Source: Monodelphis domestica (lineage: Eukaryota > Chordata > Mammalia > Didelphimorphia > Didelphidae). Taken from it: a stretch of DNA of 64,000 bases. Made by a program: the position numbers and the translations under genes. This document shows positions 35,400-47,949 of this stretch, piece by piece; position 1 is the first letter of the stretch, and every line of letters begins with the position of its first letter. The DNA lies in the NCBI RefSeq assembly GCF_027887165.1, contig NC_077232.1, forward strand, positions 15,029,255 through 15,093,254, read 5' to 3'. Under the pieces are notes generated by a model that searched no databases, was not told where the DNA came from, and saw only the letters and a program-made list of their open reading frames with translations.

Positions 35400-36215
35400 G
35401 AGGAATCTGTGAGGGGTGTAAGTGGTTAATTTTTAAAGGGTTGGACCTAATTATTTAAGAGTATGGTCAAAAGGAATTTAATTAATTCCAAAGAGATTCT
35501 ATTTACAATTTGTTTACAAAATGTAGAAAGAGTGAAGTAAGAAATCAGAGAGAGGATAAGGTAAGAGATCTAGCCTGAACACCAAGTAATTTATTCCTGG
35601 CCCTTCCAGCCAGGGAGAATTAGTTTCAGCTGGCTTTGGGAAAGCTGAGGACCAGGGAAGTATCTCTCAAGAGTAGGTCACTCCAGAGGATAGTGTTTTT
35701 TTTTTTTCAGAAAAATGCAGCAGTTAAGAGTCAGCCTTTCACTCACCATGTGTCAGTCCAGTCAGCAGATTCTTCTGCCCCTCTTCACCAGCCTCAACTC
35801 CAAAGCATGAAGAATTCTCTCCAATCTGCATTTCCAAAAAATGAAGAACTCTGTCTCATAGGAAGTAACAGGTCCATTTCTAGATGCTTCTTTTGTGTCA
35901 CTTCCTGTGTCTTCCTCCAATTATACATCTAACAATCACAGTTAACACTCTGCTCGAGGACTGCCCAGAAGGCAGTCAGCCAATTCTGATTCATCACCCA
36001 CTATCACCCACGTGGGTCACAGACCTCTCTCACTCAAGTGTAAATGGGGTGTTTGTACCTTTGGTGATTAAAGCTAAAATGGGCAGATCTTCATACTTAA
36101 CTTTTAAGTAGTGTCTAAAAATAGGCAGGGATGAGATTTTAATCTTCACAATCAGGGGACAGTTAAGTATTTTCATTGTTATAATCAAGGGAGAGTTAAA
36201 TTTAGTCTTCACAAC
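35400..36215. repeat. Possible older LTR-like element
   Basis: The segment from GTAAGTGGTTAATTTTTAAAGG to AGAGTTAAATTTAGTCTTCACA has a general layout resembling 54665-55375, which ends AGAGTTAATCCTGTCCTCACA. Similarity by eye is patchy. It could be an old LTR present before the V2R 5' flank was duplicated. Confidence 0.35.
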
Positions 36216-36900
36216 TGTCTTATGCTAAGGCTTGGGTCTCTCACTTTGCTGTTGGGCAGGATTCATGGCCCCATTCTGGACTTCAAATAGACAAGAACAG
36301 TATGGACAGCCTTGCACCACAGTTTCAGTCCTCATGGAAAATTGGAGAATAGGCTCTGCACCTAGTCTTGTGTTTGAAGTCAGGTACACTATGGACTGCT
36401 TTATATGAGGCCAGAGGGACTTACTGCAAGATTTTTGCTATGCATCCATAGCACATCTGTATGAATTCAGAATAGTTTAAGAGACATTCATAGGATTATG
36501 CTTATGTTGATTTAGGGAATGTCTTGGGGTCTTAGAGCTGGCCTGATTACAGATTCAAAACTCTGATCAATTAGGTAGACTAAGGGGAGGCTTGTTGTTG
36601 GTTTGTGCCTTTGATCCTGGGTGCCACCTTGCTGTGGGGTAGTGATCCTCTCTCTGTCTACCTTCCAAGATCTTTTCTGAAGGAAAATCACCTCACTGTC
36701 TGTAAGTTGATTCTATCACATTGCACGTCATATTTCAATGTTGGCTTTCCAAGATTCTCAGAGAAATTTGAGATTTCCTTCCTTCTACTCTCATGTTTCA
36801 GGTCTGCCTCTAAACTTTCATATTTAACAGAAAGTTTTCTATTATAGAGAATATTTTTAAATTAGCAAACACACTTAAACAACACAGAAAACAAGATTTT
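36216..36900. other. Unassigned sequence
   Basis: No gene or repeat recognised. It lies between the LTR-like element and the duplicated V2R 5' flank. Confidence 0.4.
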
Positions 36901-37344
36901 CTCTATCGGTCCATATCTGAACTCATCTACTTTCATTTTGCCAATCTCTACTTTAGAGTGATGTAAAGTCATTTTGTCATCTCTATTCTACTCTTGAGGG
37001 GAAGTCATTCAGTATTTACTGATCACCCATTATTTGTAATATATTATGGTAGGCAAAATGAATATAATGTTATATCATGATCCAATTTAACTATAGGTAA
37101 TCCTTGTCATGGAATGAAATTTGTAGTAAGTATTCAATTCAGATAAGGTTAAAAAGAATCTTTAAAATATTACCAACTCATATTCCTTAACTAAAAGAGT
37201 GAGATTTTAAAAAGAAAATTTTTCTAAAACTATTACCAGATGGCAGTTGGTTATAATGAAGGTCTTATAAAGGAGACCAGTACAGAGACCATCATTTCCA
37301 AAATGCATGGGTTAAATATACAGTGGCTGGATCATATTGTAAAA
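36900..37344 (+). other. Paralogue of the V2R 5' flank, truncated by L1
   Basis: Aligns by eye with 55620-56080 upstream of the second V2R exon 1. Matching blocks include CTATAGGTAATC against CTGTAGGTAATC, ATTCCTTAACTAAAAGAG against ATTCTTTAATGAAAAGAG, GTTATAATGAAGGTC against GTTATAATAAAGGCC, TATAAAGGAGACCAGT against TATAAAGGAAACTAGT, and CTGGATCATAT against CTGGATCACAT. The homology stops where an L1 fragment begins. No exon 1 survives downstream in the window. Confidence 0.7.
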
Positions 37345-37811
37345 GTAGAAATCAGTGTAGCCACGCTCTTTCTGGTGGCAAAAAAAAAAAGGAAAATGAA
37401 GGGATGATATTTGATTGAGGAATGTCTAAACAAGTTGTGGTATCTGTTGGTGATGGGACACTATTGTGCTGAAAGGAATAATGAACTGGAGGAACTCCAT
37501 ATGAAATGAAGGAACTCCAGGAATTTATGCAGCATGAAAGGAGCAGAACCAGGATAATATTGTACACGGAGACTGATACACTGTGGCACAATCAAATGTA
37601 ATGGACTTCTCCAGCAACAGCAATTCAATGATCCAGGACAATTTTGAGGGACTCATTAGAAAGAACACTCTCTACATCCAGAGAAAGAACTTTGGGAGTA
37701 GAAACACAGAAGAAAAACAACTGCAGCAATAGAGAGAGGCAGTATCTGCTGAGGAAAATAGTAGCCTCAGGGCAAAATGCTTTGGCACACACTGCATAAA
37801 AAAAAAAAACA
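37345..37811 (+). mobile_element. Old L1 3' end fragment
   Basis: Starts in the ORF2 C-terminus (CACGCTCTTTCTGGTGGC, matching TGCGCTCTTTGTGGTGGC in younger copies). It runs through AATGGACTTCTCCA and TTTGGGAGTAGAAACAC in the 3' UTR to an A tail at about 37798-37810. Confidence 0.85.
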
Positions 37812-40715
37812 CCACAGATTTACTTGCCCTCACTCAGACCTCTCACAGGAAAGGAAAGATAGTATCAAGACAAAGCACAGGGAGGGAGAAGGTAAGATAA
37901 TAATGATGACCGTCATTCAGGAATTCCAATCCTGCAGTTGGAAAATGAATGAAAAATAGCAAAAAAAGCTCAACCCTGGAAAATTTCTATGGAGAAAAAG
38001 AACAAAATATAGAAGCAATATAAAAGAATGAGATGCAAAGTAACATATGCAAACTAACCCTCCCCCCACCCAATGGAATTTGGTCACAAAATATAGAGAA
38101 ATTTAAAAGAAGGATCTCAAGAGTTAACAAGAACAATTAAAAAAGGGGAGAAAAGAAGGAAAAAATGAAAGTAATGAAAAAAAGAAAAATAATATCTTAA
38201 AAGGCAAAATTATTGAAATGGAAAAATGGAAGAGAAATAAAATGAAGTAATAAGCAAATTGGAAACTGGAAGCCACCTGTTGGAATCCATGAAAAGCAGG
38301 ATAAACTGAACCAAAAAGGAAAATCAAAAAATCATATTTGAAAACTAGTCATTAAAGACTAGAATTGGGCAAGTAGAGGCTAATGATTTCACAAGACAGC
38401 AAGAATAAATAAAACGAAATAATAAAAGGAAGCATGAACTATCTCATTGAAAAAAAAAAACAAATATTAATCTGGAAAACAGACCCGAGACAACAATTTG
38501 AGAATTATTGTACTATCTCAAAGTCATGACCAAAAAATAAATAAATAAATAAACATGCCTAGAAATCATATTATAAGAAATTATCCAAGTAAAGTGCTCT
38601 GATATTCTTGAAAAAGAGGGCAAAATAAATGTTGAAAGAATCCACAGATTACTCCTTCTATTAAATTCCCTATTGACAACTCCGAAGAATGTTATAGACA
38701 AGATCAAACATTTCTAGGCCAAAGAGAAAATACTGCAAATGGCCAGAAAGAAACATTTCAGATATCATGGAGCAGCTTCCACTCTAAAGGACTGCATAGC
38801 TGGCAGGCAAGAGAAATGAATCTACAATCAAGAATCACCTCCCCATCAAGCCTGATTATATACCTTTAAGGGAAAGTATGGGCATTCAGTAAAATAGAAG
38901 ATTTCCAAGCATTCCTAAAGAAAAGAACAGAATTAAATGTAAAATTCAATGCCCAAATATAAAATTCATGAGAATCACAGAAAGGTAAACAAGATAGAGG
39001 AAAATATAAGGGCTTCAATAAGATCAAACTGATTGTATTCAAATATGGAAAAAATTATATCTGTAACTTTTGAAAACTTTTCATTATCATAGTATATAGA
39101 AGAAATATATATATGCAGAACTTGTGATATTAAAATGTATAGGTTGATATGTAAAAAATTAAGGGGAAAGTATTGTATTAAAAGAAATGATAAGTGGTAC
39201 AATAGGGTGAATTATAGTACATAAAAAGGCACATGGGGAGGGGGAGGATACTATTATAAGAAGGGGAGGAAGAGAGTGGTGACAGATAATACTTAAATCT
39301 TATACTCAATGGAATCAGTTCTGAGAGGGAAGAACAGTCCCTCTTATTGGAGTATAGAATTCTATCTTACCCTATACAGAAGTAGAAAAGGAATAAGAAA
39401 GGGCAATTGTGGGAAGGATAGGGAGGTAAAAGTGAGGGGATTGATTAAAAGACCCTAAAGAGAACTAGAAGTGGAATAAAACAGGAGGGGTTGGGGAGGA
39501 GAGTAAAATATGGGTGGGGGGAAAAGGAGACTGATTAAAAGCAAAACCCTGGTGTGGAGGGAAGTAGTGAGAAAAGAAAGGGTAGGATTAAAAGAAGAAA
39601 TCAAAATGATGGGGAATACACAGATCATAATCATTACTCTGAATGTGTATGTGATGAATTAATCAATAAAAAAGAAGAAGATGGCAGAGAGGATTAAAAA
39701 CCAAAATCCAATCATATGTTGTGTACAAAAAATATACACATGAGGCACGTAGAAACAGTGAGGGTAAAAAGTATGAGGCTAGAGCAGAATTTATTGCACA
39801 TCAACTGAGAAAAAAGATCTGACAAATTAAAGGAAAAAATAGGCTTGTTTAGAAGAGAGAAGGAAGGTAATTACATCCAAATGAAAGGCAGAACAGACAA
39901 TGAAGAAATATATGCACCAAATATTGCAACATATAAATTTTTAAAGGAGAAACTATTGGAATTTAAGGAGGAAATAGAGTGTAAAATTATAATAGCAAGA
40001 GACTTCATTCTTCCTTTGTGTAATCAACATAAATTAAACAAAAAAAAAAGAAGAAAGAAGAGAGGTGAATGAATTTTTAGAAAATTTTATAAAAGTTAAT
40101 AGATATATGAAAAAAGGGAATTACTTATTAAGTACTATATCTATCAAACTATCAAAAAAACTTTTTTAATAGAATTAGAAAAAAATTATTATATATTTAA
40201 TCTGGAAGAAGAAAAGATCAAGCATATCCAAAGAACAAATGAAAAAAGTGGGAAGGATAGAAGCTTAGCAGTATCAGATCTCCAACTGCACTATAAAGCA
40301 GTGAAACAATATGGTATTGGCTAAGAGATAGAAGATTGGATCAAAGGAATAGACGTAGAGTGCAAGATAGTGTTCAATAAACCCAAGAACTCACTATATG
40401 ACAAAAACTGCTGGGAGAATTGGAAAACAGTATGGGAGAATTTAGGTTTATATCCATATCTCACACCCTATACAAGATAAATTCAAAATGGGTAAATGAC
40501 AAATAGAAAGAGGGAAATTATAGGTAAACATTGATGAGTATACCTTTCAGATATATGAGAAAGGAAGAGACCAAGCAAGAGATAGAATACATTACAAAAT
40601 TTAAAATGAATAATTGTGAAAAAAAAAAACTTGTCATAATTAATTAGAGTAACAAATTGAAAAATGATATGCTTCAATCTGCAAACATTTTCAAACACAT
40701 TCTAGGGAAGTCAAA
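37812..40715 (+). mobile_element. Ancient degenerate L1 with internal deletion
   Basis: An ORF1 C-terminus-like region lies at about 38700-38940 (including GGGAAAGTATGGGCATTCAGTAAAATAGAAG, shared with younger ORF1). A purine-rich inter-ORF tract follows (about 39240-39560), then the start of ORF2 at about 39606 (CAGATCATAATCATTACTCTGAATGTG). Near 40090-40150 it jumps to the ORF2 C-terminal third, which runs to about 40715. Many stops; long dead. Confidence 0.8.
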
Positions 40716-40934
40716 AGGCTTTGATAACATGAGTTCCTTCAGGTTGTCCTGGATCCTTACATGGCTGATAAGAGTCAATTCATTCACAGCTGATCATTCT
40801 ACATTTTTGCTGTTACTGTCTGAAATATTTCCCTAGCTCTGCTCATTTCATTGTATATCATTTCCTATTAGTCTTTCCAGTATTTTTTGCGTACAAAAAA
40901 TTGCACAATATTGTTCTATAATAATCATATAGGG
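40716..40934. other. Unassigned spacer before L1
   Basis: No feature recognised. CACAATATTGTTCT at about 40906 resembles CACAATGTTGTCTC after the next L1 and may be its target duplication, weakly supported. Confidence 0.4.
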
Positions 40935-41596
40935 ACTTCCGGGTAATCATAGCTGCAATCTAGACACCACATTCTTCCTCTCCCTGGCACTGAATGAAAT
41001 AGACTACATCAAAGGAGCATAAAAATCACCTTTGGAGGAACAGAAGGACTCCCCAGTACTCCCCAGTACCCCACAGAGGCAAAAGTACGTGGGGTTTGAA
41101 CATTTCCACACTATAATAAGAAGGAGGTAAAGCTTGCACAGAAACGTGAACTGAGCTGCCCTTCCCCCCCCACCTCCCACACCAAATCAGAGTGAGCTAC
41201 CGGAGCACTCACTGTGACAGCGAGTGAGTGGTGGGGAACATCTCTGTCTTGGGGGGGCACTCCAGGGTACTTGGGATCTGGGGACTGCCAGGGAAAAACT
41301 TCTCAGGGCGGTTTCACGGGAGAATCCTGCACTGATCAGCGGGGTCCCATAGAGCCATACTCGGGGAGGTTGTGCTGAGCATCTGGGTGGAGGTAAACAC
41401 CAGGGGATGACCACGTGCTGATTATCTGGGCAGAGCTGAACACCTGGGCAGTTTGGCTGTGATCAGGGGCCCAACACTCTAAGAAACCTCGGAGGCTGGG
41501 AAGAACTAGTCTAAGGCAACCTAAATTCACAGAAAACCCGCCCATATCACCCAGACCCAAGACCAAAAAGGAAAGGGGAATAAAACCACCAAAGGG

Positions 41597-42580
41597 ATGG
41601 CTCACATGGCCCAAAAAATCAAGCCTCCAGAAAGAAAAGGAAAAAGGTGACTATTGAAAACTTTTATGGTGGAAGTAACCAAGGAAAAGAAGAGAATTAC
41701 GATGAAATCCAAAAAAAATCAGAACATACCTCCCAAAATGGAAACTATCAACAAGCTCTGGAAGATCTCAAACTGGAACTTACCCAAAAGATGGAAACCT
41801 GGAAAGAAAAATGGGAGAAAGAGATCAGTAGTCTGACAGATAAGACTGCTCAATTGGAAAAAGAGCTCGAAGCATCCAATAGAAGGGCAGACAAGGCTGA
41901 AAAGCAAAACCAGTCCCTAACGACCAGAATTAAGCAACTGGAAGAAAGTGAGATCATTAAACAGCAAGATTCAATAAAGCAAAGCCAAAAAATTAATGAA
42001 TTAGAATAAAACATAAAATATCTCACCGAAAAGGTCACAGACATTGAAAACAGAGGAAGAAGAGACAACCTCCGAATTATCAGTCTCCCAGAAAAACCAG
42101 AGATAAAACAGAAAACTCGATGTTATTCTAATGGAGATTATAAAAGAAAATTGCCCCCACATTCTGGAGCAAGGGGGCAAAATAGAAATAGAAAGGGTTC
42201 ATAGAACACCCTCTATACAAAATCCCCAAAAGACAACCCCTATGAATGTAATTGCCAAATTCAAGAGCTTCCAAGAAAAGGAGAAAATCCTACAAGAAGC
42301 CAAGTAGAGGAGTTTCAAATATAGGGGGGCTCCCATAAGGATCACACACGACTTAGCGGCTAACACACTAAGAGACCGCAAAGCATGGAACACGATATTT
42401 AGAAAGGCAAGAGAGCTGGGTCTCCAACCAAGAATCAACTACCCAGCAAAACTGACTATATAATTTCAGGGGAAAGTATGGGCACTCAACAAAATAGAAG
42501 ATTTCCCAGTATTTGCTAAGAAAAGACCAGAACTTAGTGGAAAATTTGATATTCAAGCACAGAAAGCAAGAGAAACATGA
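41597..42580 (+). pseudogene. L1 ORF1, broken
   Basis: ATG at 41597 (MAHMAQKIKPPERK) runs into a stop after an A-rich stretch at about 41636-41645. The downstream frame carries IENFYGGSNQ, then a long coiled coil with heptads (LEKELEASNRRADKAEKQNQ) to a TAA at 42007-42009. Further parts include RRDNLRIISLPEKPE and a C-terminal ARELGLQPRINYPAKLT region to TGA at 42578. This is the RNA-binding trimer-forming protein of L1, here with at least three breaks. Confidence 0.88.
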
Positions 42581-43266
42581 AAAGGTAAATATGAAAGAAA
42601 GGGAAAAGGAGATAAATCTTATCTTTGTCTTTAACTCAAACTCTCTTCTATAAGGACTACATTTATATCAAATTACATTTATTAATATGTGGGGAAAATG
42701 TTTTGTGTAACTCAAAATTTGTATGCATCATTAGAGTAGTTAGAAGAAACATTCATAGGGACAGATTGGGGCATTAAAAAGATTTGGGGAAAGTGGGGGC
42801 AAAGAAAGGAAAAGGGAGGGGGGGAACCATCAATAACACTAAGATTCACTTCAAGAAATGGGGGGGGACTTAATAGAGTAAACTTTCCCATATAAAGATA
42901 CACATGGGAAGGGGAGGGGAAGAACTCTCATATGAGAAGGAGAGGAAGAGAGCATGAAGTGGAATTACTTAAACCTTACTCTCAGTGAAATCAAATCTGA
43001 GAGGGAAGAACATCTAGATCCAGTGGGATCCTGAGTTTTATCATATTGAACAGGGCAAGAAAGAAAGGAAAATTAAGGAGGGGGAGGGGGGAGGGAGTAC
43101 AAAAAGGGAGGGAAGGAGAGGAGGGAGGGGAAGGGAACATAAAAGGGAGGGGCTAGAAAGGGAAGCATATCAAGGTAGGGGACTAGGGGGACTGACCTAA
43201 AGTAAATCACTGGTTCAAAAGATTATACCTAAAGAAGAAAGGTATGAACTAGGGGAAGATATCAAA

Positions 43267-46200
43267 ATGCCAGTGAATCCACAAATGACAATCATAACTT
43301 TGAATGTGAATGGGATGAACTCACCCATAAAACGTAGATAAATAGCAGAGTGGATTAGAACCCCAAACCCTACCATTTGTTGTCTTCAAGAAACACATAG
43401 GTAGCGAGTTGTCACTCACAAGATTAGAATTAAAAGTTAGAGTAAGACCTTTTGGGCCTCAACTGATAGAAAGAAGGCAGGAGTTGCAATCATGATATCT
43501 GACAAAGCCAAAGCAAAAATAGACCTGATCAAAAGGGATAGGGAAGGTAAATATATTCTGTTAAAAGGGAGTATAGACAATGAGGAAATATCACTAATCA
43601 ACATGTATACACCAAATGGTATAGCATCCAAATTTTTAATAGAGAAACTAGAAGAATTGAAGGAGGAAATAGACAGTAAAACCATATTACTGGCAGACTT
43701 GAACAAACCAATATCAAATTAAGATAAATCAAACCAAAAAATAAAAAAGAAAGTGGTAAATGACGTGAATGAAATCTTAGAAAAATTAGAGTTAATAGAT
43801 ATATGGAGAAAAATAAATAGGGACAAAAAGGAATACACCTTCTTTTCAGCACCACATGGCACATTCACAAAAATAGATCATATACTAGGTCACAGAAACA
43901 TGGCACTCAAATGCAGAAAAGCAGAAATAATAAATGTAGCCTTTTCAGATCACAAGGCAATAAAAATATTGATCGGTAAGGGTACATGGAGAGCCAAATC
44001 AAAAATTAATTGGAAATTAAATAATATTATACTCCAAAATTGGTTAGTTAGAGAAGAAATCATAGAAACAATTAATAATTTTGTTGAGGAAAATGACAAA
44101 GGCAAGACATCCTTTCAAACCTTATGGGATGCAGCCAAGCCAGTATTTAGAGGAAAATTCATATCATTGTGTGCATATATTAACAAATTAGGGAGGACAG
44201 AAATCAAGGAATTGGAAATGCAAATCAAAAAACTTGAGAAAGAACAAATTAAAAACCCCCAGAAGAAAACCAAACTAGAGATCCTAAAAATTAAGGGAGA
44301 AATTAATAAAATTGAAAGTGACAGAACTATTGATCTAATAAACAAGACTAGAAGTTGGTACTTTGAAAAAAAAGACAAAATAGACAAAGTACTGGTCAAT
44401 CTAATTAAAAAAAGGAAAGAAGATAGGCTTATTAACAGTATCAAGGATGAAAAGGGGAATCTCACCTCCAGTGAAGAGGAAATTAAGGCAATCATTAAAA
44501 ACTACTTTGCCCAACTGTATGGCAATAAATATACCAACTTAGGTGATATGAATGAATATTTACAAAAATATAAATTGCCTAGACAAACAGAAGAAGAAAT
44601 GGATTTCTTAAATAATCCGATATCAGAAAAAGAAATCCAACAGGCCATCAAAGAACTTCCTAAGAAAAAATCCCCAGGGACTGATGGATTCACCAGTGAA
44701 TTCTATCAAACATTCAAAGAACAGCTAACTCCAATACTATACAAACTATTTGACATAATAAGCAAAGAGGGAGTTCTACCAAACTCCTTTTATGACACAA
44801 ACATGGTACTAATTCCAAAGCCAGGCAGGCCAAAAACAGAGAAAGAAAATTATAGACCAATCTCCCTAATGAATATAGATGCAAAAATCTTAAATAGGAT
44901 ACTAGCAAAAAGACTCCAGCAAGTGATCAGAAGGGTGATCCACCATGATCAAGTAGGATTTATACCAGGGATGCAGGGCTGGTTCAATATTAGGAAAACT
45001 ATCCACATAATTGACCACATCAACAAGCAAACCAACAAGAACCACATGATTATCTCAATAGATGCAGAAAAAGCCTCTGATAAAACACAACAATCCTTCC
45101 TACTAAAAACACTAGAAAGCATAGGAATAGAATGGTCATTCCTAAAAATAATAAACAGTATATATCTAAAACCAACAGCTAATATCATCTGCAATGGGGA
45201 TAAACTAGATGCATTCCCAATAAGATCAGGAGTGAAACAAGGATGCCCATTATCACCTCTATTATTTGACATTTTATTAGAAACACTAGCAGTAGCAATT
45301 AGAGAAGAAAAAGAAATTGAAGGCATCAAAATAGGCAAGGAGGAGACCAAGTTATCACTCTTTGCAGATAACATGATGAATAACTTAAAGAATCCTAGAG
45401 ATTCAACCAAAAACCTAATCGAAAAAATCAACAACTTTAGCAAAGTTGCAGGATACAAAATAAACCCACATAAGTCATCAGCATTTCTATATAATTCCAA
45501 CACAGCTAAGCAGAAAGAACTAGAAAGAGCAATCCCATTCAAAATTACCTTAGACAAAATAAAATACCTAGGAATCTACCTCCCGAGACAAACACAAGAA
45601 CTATATGAACACAACTACAAAACACTTTCCAAACAACTAAAACTAGACTTGAACAATTGGAAGAACATTAACTGCTCATGGGTAGGACAAGCCAATATAA
45701 TAAAAATGACCATCCTACCCAAACTCATCTATCTATTTAGTGACATACCCATGGAACTTCCAAAAAATTTTTTTTACTGATTTAGAAAAAACCATAACAA
45801 AGTTCATTTGGAAGAACAAAAGATCAAGGATATGCAGGGAAATAATGAAAAAAAAATATACAAAGGAAGGGGGCTTTGCAGTCCCAGATCTCAAACTATA
45901 TTACAAGCAGCAGTCATCAAAACAATTTGGTACTGACTAAGAGACAGAAAGGAGGATCAGCGGAGTAGACTGGGGGAAAGTGACCTCAGAAAGACAGTAT
46001 ATGACAAACCCAAAGATCCCAGCTTTTGGGACAAAAATCCACTATTTCATAAAAACTGCTGGGAAAATTGGAGGACAGAGTGGGAAAGATTAGGTTTAGA
46101 TCAACACCTCACACCCTACACCAAGATAAATTCAAAATGGGTGAATGACTTGAACATAAAGAAGGAAACTATAAGAAAATTAGGCCAACACAGAATAGCA

Positions 46201-46970
46201 TACATGTCAGACCTTTGGGAAGGGAAATACTTCAAAACCAAGCAAGACTTAGAAAGAGTTACAAAATGCAAAATAAATAATCTGCAATATATCAAATTAA
46301 AAAGTTTTTGTACAAACAAAACCAATATAACCAAAATCAGAAGGGTAGCAACAAATTGGGAAACAATCTTCATAAAAACCTCTGACAAAGGTTTAATTAC
46401 TCAAATTTACAAAGGGCTAAATCAATTGTACAAAAAATCAAGCCATTCTCCAATTGATAAATGGGTAAGGGACATGAACAGGCAGTTCTCAGCCAAAGAA
46501 ATCAAAATTATTAATAAGCACATGAAAAAGTGCTCTACATCTCTTATAATCAGAGAGATTCAAATCAAAACAATTCTGAGGTATCACCTCACACCTAGCA
46601 GATTGGCTAACATGACAGCTATGGAAAGTAATGAATGCTGGAGGGGATGTGGCAAAGTGGGGACACTAATTCATTGCTGGTGTAGTTGTGACTTGATCCA
46701 GCCATTCTGGAGGGCAATTTGGAACTATGCCCAAAGGATGATAAAAGACTGTCTGCCCTTTGATCCAGCCATAGCACTGCTCGGTTTGTACGCCAAAGTG
46801 ATGATAAGGAAAAATCCTTGTACAAGAATATTCATAGGTGCAATCTTTGTGGTGGGAAAGAATTGGAAAATGAGGGGATGCCCAACAATTGGGGAATAGC
46901 TGAACAAATTGTGGTATATGTTGGTGATGGAATAGTATTGTGCTAAAAGGAATAATAAAGTGGAGAAATT
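43267..46970 (+). pseudogene. L1 ORF2 with mutated RT active site
   Basis: Starts ATG 43267 ([16 protein letters not shown]). Stops occur at about 43339 (AGATAA) and 43720. A 675-codon open stretch (43753-45780) covers the endonuclease end and RT. The RT catalytic box reads FADN (about 45361-45372) instead of FADD, and the palm motif reads AEKASD instead of AEKAFD, so the RT would be dead even if the frame were open. Frameshifts follow at about 45770 (a longer T-run) and 45930, and a TAG at 46897-46899 interrupts the C-terminus. Confidence 0.92.
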
Positions 46971-47454
46971 CCATGGAGACTGGAACAACCTCCAGGAAGT
47001 GATGCAGAGCGAGAGGAGCAGAACCAGAAGAACATTGTACACAGAGACTGAGAACCTGTGGTACAATAAAACGTAATGGACTTCTCCATTACTGGCAATG
47101 CAGGGATCATGAAGAACCCGGAGGGATCTATGAGAAAGAACACTACCCACATTCAGAGGAAAACTGTGGGAGTAGAAACACCAAAGAAAAATAACTGCTT
47201 GATTATATGGGTTGAGGGGATATGATTAGAGATACAGACTCTAAATGAACATCTTATTGCAAACATCAACAGCATGGAAAGAGGATCTGATCAAAGACAC
47301 ATGTAATATCCAGTAGAATTGCGTGTCAGCAAAGGGAAGGGTGGGGGGAAGGAAGGCAGGAATAGAATATGATTTTTGTAACCAAGGAATAATGTTTGAA
47401 ATTTTGCAAATTAAAAAAAAAAAAGAATATCACAATGTTGTCTCCTTTAATGTT

Positions 47455-47645
47455 CATAACAAGCCTGGGACATTGGTGTCATTGTTATTCATACTTTACA
47501 CATGAGGACACTAAGGTAGATAGAGGTTAAATGACTTGCTCACCCAGTTCATAAGGATACACAATCAGATCTGAATTCAGATTGTCCAGACTGCAGGCCC
47601 AGCATTTTCTAACCGTGAACCACTTAACTGAATAGGAAGATAAGA
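47455..47645 (-). repeat. MIR-like SINE
   Basis: The plus strand carries CACATGAGGACACTAAGGTAGATAGAGGTTAAATGACTTGCTCACCCAG, the reverse of the MIR core and tail (TGACTTG...CTCATGTG). It is weakly preserved, as expected of an old mammalian-wide SINE. Confidence 0.7.
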
Positions 47646-47724
47646 ATTCATGTCTAGCGGGCACTTTTAGGAATTGCCTGATGATGTTAGAGAGCCAAGA
47701 GTGATGCCAAGTGGAGTGATGGCG

Positions 47725-47942
47725 CCCTGAGGTAAACAACTGACTTGTGCTGCCTGTCAGATCTATAATTCAATCAGGTCAGCCTGGTCCCTGACTACCA
47801 CCTCTAGGAGTTCTCCATGGCTAGATGGGGATTGTTGAAGATCTGATATTCCAGGTTGAAGCTGGTCAGCAGATAAAGGTCTTTGGTGATATTTTCCACA
47901 GGATATTGGAGGCTCAGGAAGTACCGGGAGTCACACAGAATA
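47725..47942 (-). pseudogene. V2R exon 2 relic on the minus strand
   Basis: Read downward from 47942, after an acceptor-like CTTCTCACTGCAG, the frame encodes ILCDSRYFLSLQYPVENITK, then LYLLTSFNLEYQIFNNPHLA. This matches the start of V2R exon 2, where YQHVLAL.FAVEEINKDP.LLPN.TLGY is usual. The first base completes a codon in phase 2, the same phase as the donor of the V2R exon 1 at 57285. A TAG at 47804-47806 and further stops break it; SGTRLT and LNYRSDRQHKSVV downstream may be its continuation. No other exon of this gene was found in the window. Confidence 0.6.
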
Positions 47943-47949
47943 CTGCAGT

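Larger units (their letters stand above)
40935..47422 (+). mobile_element. Full-length but dead L1 (older group)
   Basis: Begins around GGGACTTCCGGG at 40932-40943, an ETS-like motif also present at the start of the L1 at 59.47 kb. It contains a 5' UTR to 41596, ORF1 (41597-42580), a G-rich inter-ORF tract (about 42780-43200), ORF2 (43267-46970) and a 3' UTR ending in an A tail at about 47411-47422. All reading frames are interrupted. Confidence 0.9.
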
